A stretch of 64,000 nt of DNA from Siphonodentalium dalli (lineage: Eukaryota; Mollusca; Scaphopoda; Gadilida; Siphonodentaliidae): NCBI GenBank assembly GCA_032622095.1, contig CP136063.1, forward strand, positions 68,027,897 through 68,091,896, given 5' to 3'. The translations under genes were made by a program, and so were the position numbers. Under the pieces are notes generated by a model. It had not been told where the DNA came from. It made no database searches and saw only the letters and a list, made by a program, of their open reading frames with translations. This document shows, piece by piece, positions 28,601 through 40,600 of this stretch (within the stretch, counting starts at the first letter, position 1; each line of letters opens with the position of its first letter).

Positions 28601-31600
28601 AGCTAAAGATACAGGCCAAGTTCGAATATGGGTTCCATCCAATTATTTTTACATGAGTTACGGCCCTTTTTCGACTTAGAATTTGACCGTCTGTTAACAT
28701 TTTTGGTTTCCTACCGATAACTCCAGTTTGGATTATTTGATCTGAACCAAAGTTGGTATGTGTATTTCCCAGCTAAAGATACAGGCCAAGTTCGAATATG
28801 GGTTCCGCCCAGTTATTTTTACATGAGTTACGGCCCTTTTTCAACTTAGAATTTGACCAATTTCATAACATTTTGGTTTCCGACCGATAACTCCAGTTTT
28901 GATTATTTGAGCTGAACCAAAGCTGGTATGTGTATTTCCCAGCTAAAACTACAGACCAAGTTTGAATATAGGTTCTGTCTAATTATTTTTACATGAGTTA
29001 TGGCCATTTTTTCGACTTAGAATTTGACCACATTTTGGCATTGAAATTAGGGGTATATCAGATTTTCTTCAAATGTAAGCTCAAAGTATTATATTATTTT
29101 GCGATAGTACAATTCGAAATGGCTAAAGGGCGTATTTTGCCACGCCCTAGCGATGCTCTTGTTGAAAATGAGATGATGTGATTTCAGGAACTGTTATCAA
29201 AGTTGTTTTGGTTTTTATTTGTTTTGTTTAATCACCATGAATTGGTTGGTATAAAATTGTTTCAAATATACAATCAAAGGTTTTACACACACAGCCAATA
29301 GAAACAATAATTGGGCCTTCCGTGCACATTGTCAATTAGAATATACATCAGTATCATCGTCATTCACTATACATAATTTATGTATTTTGAAATCACCTAT
29401 AGGCCATAATGAAACAATAATTTGCTTGTCCTATCATTATCTAATTAAAAATAACTACTTTTCAATATAATACTCATTGCTACAATATGAACCACATTTA
29501 GTATCATGTAGAATTGTAGATAGCATATTTTTCTTGGCATTTTCAAGACTGTTTACATTTATCAGTGAATTTATTTTATAATTCTCAAACAAATTAAATG
29601 GATCAAGATATGATTTAATGATCTATGCCCAAAGTACATGTATATGGAGCAGTGCGGACAAACAAAATATTGTTTCAATATGGCTGTACTTTGGGATCAG
29701 TAACTTGCATAAACCAAATAGTGCAAATTGGTTTTGAATTGAGACCACTTGTGCAGCTTGATGACAAGTTGATGTAGAAATATATTAGTTACAGTAGTAA
29801 GACTGTACCTGTACTACCACACTGTGACAGATTCACAGAAACAAGGTCGAATACTATTTACATATTGATTATTGACACATGACTGTCCTTGAAAACCCTC
29901 GAAATTTGAGTATATGCCTCCTTGAAAACCCTTGAATTTTGGCCCCCTACACTCCTTGAAAACCCTTGAATTTCATATGAAAATAGGTGCAGGAACCCTG
30001 CTTAACCACAGCAGAATTATGGGTAACTTTTCAGGATTTAATCGGAAATATGGCTTGTTGCCATTCATCGGAAAGCTCTCCCCGAGAGCTTTCCGATGAA
30101 TGGCAACAAGCCATATTTCCGACTAAATCCTGAAAAGTTACCCATAAATATGCTGTGGTTAAGGAGTCGATTAATTAGGGCATTACTGTACACTTGAAAA
30201 GCTGAGGTCATCTATTGTCTATTTATATTATTTCATGGTGCATGTCATGTGTCTATATTATATACTAAGGTATCTAATGGGTTCCGTGAGTCTAATGCAT
30301 CAGACTGGATATTTAACCCTTTGAGTGCCAGGTCGATTTTTGTATCAACCCATATACCCTGTGCCAATGCATTCTCTTATATATGCGAGTCGACCATAGG
30401 TCGCCTCGCATATATAAGAGAATGCATTGGCCTAACAATTTTTTTGTTTTTTTTTACAATTTTAATAATTTATTCTTATATTCTTTAACAGACTTATTTT
30501 GTAGGTTTAGGGCCGATGAGATCGGCCCCTGGCACTCAAAGGGTTAAACAAATATTGTCATTTAAGATTTATATTTAATCAATGATGAATCTGTTTTGAG
30601 ATGTGGTACAAACGCTAGCTGCTGTAAAGAGAGCTTCATGTTCAAACATCTACTTGCAATATCAACCATCAGTGATTAAAGGGTCAAATGTTAACGGAAT
30701 CTTGAAGCCAAAAGATTTGCCTGCTTTTTTCATTGCGTCATTTACGTTATTGAGTGACTGATAGGAAATTTTGACATTTTCTTCTGACTCTTCTTCGGAA
30801 TAATTGTCAAATTGCTATGAATGACCAGGACCAGAACATATCCATTATGGTGGTGGATTGACATAACTTGGTGTGACTCGTTACTCGGTTGAATATAAAC
30901 TCCCAAGTCGTCAATGTCACACCATGTTGCCGTCAATCCACTAGAGTAACCTATAATATTATCTGAGAGAAGGCTTTCTTTAAATATGATTTCTACTAGG
31001 GGAATAAATGACCGGAGAAATGAGAATTATGTGACTTCTGTTTATTACTTTGAAATATTTAGTCCTCGATATTCTCGATATAAGTTATCTTCGTAAGTTT
31101 CTGCCTTATTACTTCACAAATATGTTGTTATGTTGTTACTTAATGTCACAAAAATCCAGTAAAAAATGAAAATAGGCTCTATGAATGTATCTCATCTCCA
31201 TTGTTGTATATCAATAAGGAGCAGAGACGGTAAACATGCTGATAAGAAATTGAGATTTAAAACACGGTGTTATCCTTAGTCCCATTGGGACAGTCACACT
31301 CTATATAGTTTCTCTATATATCTCCAAATTGCCAGATGACACAATGCGTAATCGAGTGCTCAATGGGTGCACATCACCATCTTCACCATCTGGAAACTTA
31401 AATCTGTCTAGGTCTTCCATAGAAGATGAGGATGAATTTGGTAATGCTAGCCCACTGTGCATGGTAGTGTCACTAAAATGACATGTCTAGCACCATATTA
31501 CCATGCTTCCATATTCAGAATATGGACATGAGATTTTGCTCATTAACCCTTTACCCAACAAAACGGCCAAAAACGCCCAAATAAAGCTTCAACAGCCTAA

Positions 31601-34600
31601 AATATCTTCTCCGTCTGTCTCAATAACACCATACAAATATGGATATCATTGGAACCGGTTCATTGACCACATTGTGATGGTTACAGTTATGCCCTGTGCC
31701 AATGCATTCTCTTATATATGCGAGTCGACCATAGGTCGCCTCGCATATATAAGAGAATGCATTGGCCTAAAACACTTTTTAACCATTTTTTCTTACATTC
31801 TTTAACAATTTTATAATTTTTTCTTCCATTTTTAAACAATTTTTATAATATTTTTCTACATTCTTTGACAATTTTATTATTTTTAATATGTGTTAAGCCA
31901 ATGCATTCTCTTATATATGCGAGGCGACCTATGGTCGACTCGCATATATAAGAGAATGCATTGGCACAGGGCCGTTCTGTTGGGTAAAGGGTTAATGATT
32001 ATATTCATAAACAAAAATCTGCTATTGTCATATAGCTCTGATTTCTGTTATAATCACAGGTCATTACTAAGTTACAGGTTGACATTTGAGATATGTATCA
32101 TTTGTATCACTTTCAGGGAAATTATAGAAACCATGGTACAGGCATATAGTCAGAAAGTCTTTCATGGTATCAAGCCAGTCTTTGATGGACGAAAAAACCT
32201 GTATAGCAGAGAACCACTTCCAATTCCAAAGGATAAGGTCTGTTTTCACATGTGTTAAAAATTAAATTATGTTACTAGAGCTCAGTTTTTCTGTGTTTAG
32301 AATTTAGTAATCATTTCTATTACATTTGGATAGGACCAAAGTAAAGCCTCACTAAAATGAACACCATTCGGACTTGTCGTTGTGTTTGGTTAACAGTCCA
32401 AGTTTCTTTGGAATAAACCAGCTAGTGAAATCAGTTGGGATAGGATAACACTGGTTTAGTCCAGGCCCCGTTCTTGCTTACAATCATGGAATTTACCACG
32501 TGTCATCAATTCAATGTTTAGTGCAAAATCATCTGACAAAAGTCGCTTAAATCATGTAATCTCAAGCTGGGAACAGTACTTTCTGTGAAATCATTATTAA
32601 GGAAAAGGTATAATAACTATTAACAAAGAAATCATTTGCTTGTGTTGTTTATCAGATGTTATAAAGTTCCCTGTCAGAACAGGTCAGAACATCAAAAAGT
32701 TCCCAGGTTTTGAATGGTTGGACTGTGATCTCTACCGGCATAGCCAGAGTAGAGATTGATGGTATGTATTAAGGTCACCTCTACATGTTGTCTCTATCGC
32801 TTGTATAATGCTTGATCTAAAACAATTTATTCCATTCACAGGAAGTTGAACTGGAAGTTACCCTTCCTGGTGAAGGACGTGACAGGGTCTTCAAGGTCAC
32901 CATAAAGTTCATGAGCGAAATCAGTTTGTTTGCCCTTGAAAAGGTTTTGGAAGGAAAGTCAAGAAACATGTCATACGATGCTATCCAGTCATTAGATGTG
33001 GTGATGAGACACCTACCCAGCATGACGTGAGTACTTTGTCTTCAAGTTCTCCAGCATCCTTTTTATATTCCCATTTAAAAAGGGGGACATATTATATCTT
33101 TGGATGTATTATATTTTTGGTCTGTCTATCTATCCGTCCGTCTGTTCATATTTATTTCTGGATGATAACTTTAGTTCTACTGACTAAATAGAATGAAATT
33201 GGGTATGTAGATTCACTACCATAAATTAAAGGTAAAGATTGATTTTGGGTTCTGGCCACTCATTTTTATCAGTTATGGCCCTTTGTTGAAATTAGGGCTC
33301 ATATTTTTATGATAACTTTAGATAATGTTAACTGAATGGAATGAAATTTGGTGTCCAGTTTATAACCATAACAATCCGGTGATGTTAGATTTTGTGTTCC
33401 GTCCACACATTTTTACCAGAGTTGTGGACCTTTTTCCACTTTGAAATTAGGGTTTTCTTGGTTTCCGGATGATAACTTCTGTTTATAGCCATAAAATACG
33501 GTTCGATTTTGGGTTCATTCTGACCATTTATTTTATGTTGAAATGATTTTTATTTTTTTTGGTTTCCAAAATTCCGTAATGTTGAAAATTCTGTAATGTT
33601 TAAATAAAGTATATTAATTAGGCCAAAAAAAAAGTGTTTTGATTCTCGGGCATAGCCGCGTCTGGAAAAAAGGCCCGCGTTGAACCATTTTCAAATGATA
33701 ACACGAAAATAGGAAACCAGAAAAGAGAAATTAGTTATGTTTCAAACATCGAATATGATCGACATACAATGGTGTATGTGTTGGTATTCAAATACAGACA
33801 CTAGGCAACGATAACTACCAGGTATATTGTCACCACAAGCTGCCCAAACCCCAAGTTTATTAAGTCAAATGTGTTTCCGCGAGGTAAACAATTATGAGAT
33901 TTCCAATTTCGGGAACGCAAACCGGAAAGAAATACCGCTATTCTCAAAGTAATTGACCAGAAAAATGGGGTGATACCCCGGTCATGACCGCGGTGATACC
34001 GGTAATAAACGGTAGCGGTATCGAGACGGTCATGGCGTGGAGTTACGGTATTGGGCGATAATGATACCGTGGTCTTTTAGCGGGCACCGCATTAATTTTG
34101 TTGAATACCGCGGTGATTTTCATGGAACTCTTTTAGGGGAGGTATTTACTCACACATACTTGTTCGCGTTAACAAGCGGTATTGGAGGATACCGCGGTCG
34201 CCATATTAACGGGGGTGACACCACATTATTGGTGGTCAATTACTTTAAGTATAGCGGTATGGTGCGTATTGGCAATGTGTATGCTGTTTTAGTATAATAG
34301 TTTTTATGGCTAGCATGTATAGTAACTATAAATGGATAAATATTAAAGTATATAGATATATATAAAATTTAAAACCCCGATTTAAACTTTTTGTTTGTTT
34401 TAGTTCCGTTTCCCTCTTTGTGGTGTTCCGTGTTTTATATATACGCAGTAACAGAACGCGAATCGAACGGACCTCAAATAATTCTGTCCATGCATAATTA
34501 TTCTCTTCAAATTCACTGATGTTACTGAATATATTTGGCTACAAAATTATCCGAGAGCACCATTTTATAGTGTGCAAATATATTTTTAATCGTATTTTGG

Positions 34601-37600
34601 CTTGTTGGAAATAAAGCGTGATCCATAACCGAAAAAATCGTAATTTTATTCCCAATGATTCAGTGATTTTAGAAATTCGAGACACTGGTAGTCGGTGTCA
34701 AGGCCGTTAATTGTGCATAGATGTACTAAACTGTGAATACTACCGAGAGGGTGTGCCTTTGAATGCAGAAAATCAAGAAACAGGTAACTGAGGTGTGGCA
34801 GATGCAAACCAAATGCAACAAACAGTCTATGTAAATGTCATAGACTGTTGCATTTAAAAAATATGAAGTGTTTTCCCATGTTACTGACATTGAAAAAATC
34901 TCCCTATTTTTCACTAAATATTCCTATTTTCAATTATGAAAGTAAACAGGTCTAATATAAATAGATATATACTATAAAAAGGTACATACATATATCAAAT
35001 ATATCAACAATGGTTCAGTGAGTTGAAATATACATTGTACTAGTATATATATATCATTCTGGTAAATCCCTACCTGATGTACGGATAGTACAATGTCATA
35101 TATTTATGTCATTCTTTAATTCAGATTTGATGTACGGGTAGTATAATGTGATAATTGGTCATTCTTTATAGTGGAATACATTAGTTTATATCAAAACAAT
35201 GTTCTCCTTAGATTTTCTTAACCTGGGAAGGATCAAATATTGGGATAAACTATTTTTAGTGTGAATTTTGTTAAAAACTAAATTTGAACTTTTTTCTGGA
35301 CACATTGTCAGTTTTTTTGTTTCCTATATCTTTTAGGTATACCCCTGTTGGAAGATCATTCTTCTCACCTCCTGTTGATTACGAGCATCCACTAGGTGGT
35401 GGCCGTGAAGTCTGGTTGGTTTCCATCAAAGTGTTAAACCATCTCACTGGCGTATGATGCTTAACATAGATGGTGAGTTATTGTGAGCTTAATTGTTTGT
35501 TTCGTTGATGTCTGCTCGACACTTTGACTCTGTGGCAGGCCTTCAATTTCTCCCAAATTCAAGCCGGAAAAGGGTGTGCCCAAAATAAAGAATTGTGCCC
35601 AAACTAGTGTAGATGTAGATTCATGTCATGAATCTCTACTCTGGCTAAAGCCCGTAGAAATCATATTCCATCAGTACAAAACCTGGGAATGTTTTGAAAT
35701 TTGTACAGGGGGACCTTATTAAGTCTAAAAAATAACTCAGGAGGGGGATATATGCGATATCAGCTCACAAAAGTCACAGAAAAGAATGCAATTTTGAGTT
35801 GGGACATTCACATGCATTGAAGTACATTATTAAGAAACAGATAATAACTAAGAAATATATTCCCTGCCTTATTTTTTTTCTGCTTTATAAGGTTCCCTGT
35901 CGAAACTTCAAAAAGTTCCAAGGTAGAGATTAATGGCATGATCTAGTGTAGATGAAGACATGGCTTCTTCGTGTATGGGTCATAGATGTATCAAATATAA
36001 ATGTGAATATTTAGATATTTCTTCTTTGAGCATAACAAGAATAATTTTTATACACCGGTTTTCAATTTCAGTGTCTGCCACTGCCTTCTACAAAGCCCAA
36101 GCAGTGATAGAGTTTCTGTGTGAGGTCCTGGAGATCCGTGATATTAATGAACAGAAACGACCGCTTACAGACTCGCAGAGAGTTAAATTCACAAAGGAGA
36201 TCAAAGGTATCTATTCATTCAGGGTCCCTTCCCCCTCACCCAAATTTACCCCCCAAATATGCCCCCTACATGATCCACAAATTAATGCCTTCATCACCTG
36301 TGTACTGTCACTAAATAAAACCAACAGGTAATGAATAATAAGTGGAGATAATTTTATTTGCCTGCATACGCTGATCACCAGTGAACCAGTTTGTAGGAAA
36401 TGGATGCTTTTCAGGGCTGCACACTAGAGGTGCCACGATTATTTATTTTGATAATCGGTCGTCAATAATCGATTATAATCAATTAATCGTAGCTAATATC
36501 AACAGTGGAAGTACCGTATTCCGTAATATGGCCTATTGGGTGGGTGTTGGTTAAAAAACTTGGCTGATTTAATTTTTACGCTAATAATTTGCACCATAAA
36601 CCACCGGTAATGACTAATTAGCACAATGTATTAAATACCAGCACATTTCTCGGCGATGTCAAGGTTTATAATAATTGTGAGTTCATTAGAACGAACATAA
36701 CCATTAAGTTCAGTGTTATGAATAGCCAAACATTCCGGTACAAACAATATACTAGTAAGAATACATGTAGGAATGCATGACGGACCGCCGGCAGTTCCTA
36801 AAAAAGGAATCTAATGTCACAGAAACTATAGAAGTTTCAGCAAACTTCCAGAGTGGTTAACAATCACAAAGGTGCCCCTCCCCCCCCCCCCCCCCCCCCC
36901 CCCCCCCCACCCAGAAATTTCAGGACTCAGAACAAGTTAAGTAATTCTGATAGTAATTGTGAATTTCATTTAGCAGTCACCACACAATAAGTGATAGACT
37001 GTACTAGTAACATCTAAGTACCGGTATACTCATGTTGTCAGACTCTCTCTGATGCACGATCAAAGGTTGTTAAACCTTCGGTTGTTGATTAAACTGTAAA
37101 ACAAACACAGTATTCAATAATACCTAGCACTTTCCGACGTCCGAAATAAATAACAGAGATTAATCGACTACGGAAATGGTAATCGATTATCGGCATTATC
37201 AACGGTTCATCGATTATACGATTAATCTTGGCACCCCTACTGCACACATCAACAATTATAGCCTTATTCTGAAAGATATCAAAGCGGATGTCACTAAATG
37301 CCACATGGTTGATTCTGCCTGGTTACGTCATGATTACTATGTAAAAATATTACTGTTCTGATTGGTTCTGATTTATGATTATTTTGACAAGATCTGGATG
37401 TTAGCCACTGAAGGGCTTTCAGGAATATTTCATGGTACGACTTGTGTTCATGAATGTAGTGAAGTCGGACATAGAAATAAATTTCAAATTTAAACAATTT
37501 CCTCCAAAGTTGTTGTTGGCGTTACGAAGTTAATGCTCACTTATTTTACCCACAGATTTAATTTGATGTTTTCAAGCCTGAGTTCAGTGTGCCTGTCATT

Positions 37601-40600
37601 TGCAGAATGAGGTCCCCAGAGGGTGAATTTAGTGATACTATCCCTCACTGTGGGCTAGCATCACCAAATTCTCCCTCTTGTGATCTCACTCTACATAGCC
37701 TCATCTGCTATGGGAGACATAGTCTCAGATTGAAGTTCCCAAATGGTGAAAATTGTGATGTACACCCATTGGGAACCTTGATTATGCAATGTGTTGTTTG
37801 ACAATTTGGGGATATAGAGAAACTAAACTAAAAAAAGAAATAGAATCTATGTGAAGAAATTTCTGTATTTGATAATAAAGAAGCTTTCGAGAGAATGAGG
37901 TCGCCAGAGTTTCTATAGAAATTTGATAATAAAGAATCTTTCCAGAGCAGACGAGGCTAGCGGGCTAGCATCACCAAATTCACCCTCTGGGGACCTCATT
38001 CTGCAAATGGTAGACACGCTATAATCAGGCTAGGATGTTTTGTTGCAAAATTTTTGTACCTATACAGTATCAACCCTGATAATTAGGAAAAATGTCCTAG
38101 GCAAAAAAAATGCCTAGGAGAAATATTTCTCCTAGGCAAAAACAGCATTCTCTTAGGCTTTTTTTTAACTAACTAAATGTACTTAAAATGATTAACAAAT
38201 AACATTCATTGACATATTGAATGATGATTGAATAGATTCAGTGAATATTTCTGTTAAGTTTCCACATTTTGAAATACTCAGTTACCTATTTCTTGATTTT
38301 CTGCATTCAAAGGCACACCCTTTCAGTACTTTCACAGTTTAGTACAGCTATGATCTATGCACAATTAACGGCCTTGACACCGACCGATTACCGAGTGTCT
38401 CTAATTTCTAAAATCACTGAAAATTACGATTTTTCGGTTGGATCAAGCTTTATTTCCATCAAGCTAAAATACACGATTAAAAATATATTTGCACACTATA
38501 AAATGGTGCTCTCTGGTGCCTCGGATAATTTTGTCGCCAAATATATTCAGCAACATCGGTGAATTTAAGAGAATACGCATGGACAGAATTGTTTGAGGTC
38601 TGTTCGATTTGCGGTCTCACGGTTACTGCGTATATAAAACACGAAATACCACAAAGACGGAAACGGAACTAAAACAAACAAAGTTTAAATCAGGATTATA
38701 AATTTTATATCTATCTATATACTTTAATATTTATCCATCTATACTATAGTAACTATACATGCTAGCCGTAAAAACTTCAAATACTATTATATTAAACCAG
38801 CATACACATTGCCAATATGCACCATATTTCTTTCCGGTTTGCGTTCCCGAAATTGGAAATCTCATAATTGTTTTCCGCAAGGTAACACATTTGACTTAAT
38901 AAACTTAGGGGTTGGGAAGATCGTGGTGACAATATACCTGGTAGTTATCGTTGCCTAGTGTCTGTTTATCTTTTCTTCAGATAATGTCCTCGGCTATTTT
39001 TTAGCCGAGGATAATAAATTTTTCCTCGGCAAAACGGTCGGCTTTGCCGATAGCCGACCGCTAATAATCAGGGTTGCAGTATACAGTGCCCATCTAGCAG
39101 AAACCCTGGCTTTGGGTTATCAGTGGAGGTTGAGTCCCTCGAGTTGAGAAATGTTCTGCTGGGTTCCGAAATTGTTCATGACTATCCAACCTCAAAATTA
39201 GATGATTTGGGCTGAGTTGTATGCTATACAACAAATTCCTGATATTTAGCAATGCATAAATCAAATGTTCATTTCATTTGGCCATGTCTGGTCATATTAA
39301 CTTTTTAACCCTTTCTATACTAAATACTCATTGATGAATAGTTCCCCTGGGAAATGTTCAGAAAATAGGTTCGACAAACGACCATATGTCATTTGTTGAA
39401 CTTATTATTTGAACATTTCCCACCAATGAATGGTAATCCTTCTGCTCTTCTTACTATCGCTGAAGGGGTCACTCTCACCAAAAAAAGTGCTGAAGGGTAC
39501 ACAGGATTTTCAAAATGTGCTGAAGGATACACAGGGTTTGAAATGTCGTTCTAAAGGCATTCAGTTTTCGTATCTGCCATGATTTCTGTTAGAGAATAAT
39601 TGTTTACGTTCCAATGAATATTAAAATGTACTGAAAACAAACTGCTAATGGGCGCCAGACTTTCATAAACACAATTTAAGTAATGGTGTTCGTGCCGATC
39701 ACAAATCCTGTGTACCCTTCAGCACATTTTCAAACCCTGTGTACCCTTCAGCACTTTTTTTGGTGAGAGTGACCCCTTCAGCCCTACTATCCTATCGCTG
39801 AAACTCAATGAATTTGCACAGCATTAAACTCACACAAGTATAAAAAAGTGTAAAATTTTATTTTTTAATATTAAATAACCTTTATTATCAGGATTGAAGG
39901 TTGAAATCACTCATGCTGGAACCATGAGAAGAAAGTATCGTGTGTGCAATGTCACAAGGCGCCCTGCACAAACACAGTCGTAAGTAATGTTTTTTATGAA
40001 TTATTAGTCAGAAGTCCTTAGCAAGCACAGGACTTGGTCCTAAATCTTCCTCCAAATTAACAGCAAAATAACATCTGGAAATCTGTGAATTATCCGCAGT
40101 ATGTTTACCCTTGAAATAGCAAAATAAACAATATATTCTCACGGCACAAACAGCATATTTGTATAGCCCGAAATACAAATTCGAGAGACTACAGAAATTA
40201 GCGGTATGTCCACTTACGTATCTGTCTGCATGTCAGATTACATGTCCATCCATTGCTTGTATGTATGAAATGTTTGTTGTCCAGATGATAATTTGATTAA
40301 TTTTCAACAGAATTTGATGCAACTTAGTATGTGGCATTCATATGTGAAATTGCCAATCGAGTTCGAATTTGGATCTGGTCTGACCATTTCTAACACAGTT
40401 ATGCCCCTTTTTTACTTAGAATTTGCTGATTATTTTGTTGTCCAGATGATAACAAAAGTTATGATTATCCAATAGCTTTAAAATTTAGTATGTGTATTAA
40501 TCAGATGAAAATACAGGGCAAGTTAAAATTTGGGTTTGGCCCAACCATGTCTGATGGAGTTATGCCCCTTATTCAATTTATAAATTGATGATTATTTTGT

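Larger units (their letters stand above)
27719..30188. mobile_element. TA-flanked MITE, CAGTAATG family, copy 2, split by an insertion
   Basis: Left end CAGTAATGTCCTAATTAATC (27719) and right end GATTAATTAGGGCATTACTG (to 30188), TA on both sides. The family's body resumes at CTTAACCACAGCAGAATTAT after the 2.25-kb insertion. The body then folds on itself around CTCTCCCCGAGAG. Confidence 0.92.

Noticed and set aside
31890-32258. 122-codon frame joining a MITE to AGO exon 6
   Set aside because: The first third is hairpin-derived peptide. Only 32117-32237 matches AGO, and a clear acceptor precedes it.
36072-36331. Extended reading of AGO exon 9 through its donor to 36331
   Set aside because: Protein similarity stops exactly at KEIKG, a GT donor with the right phase lies there, and the continuation is found at exon 10.
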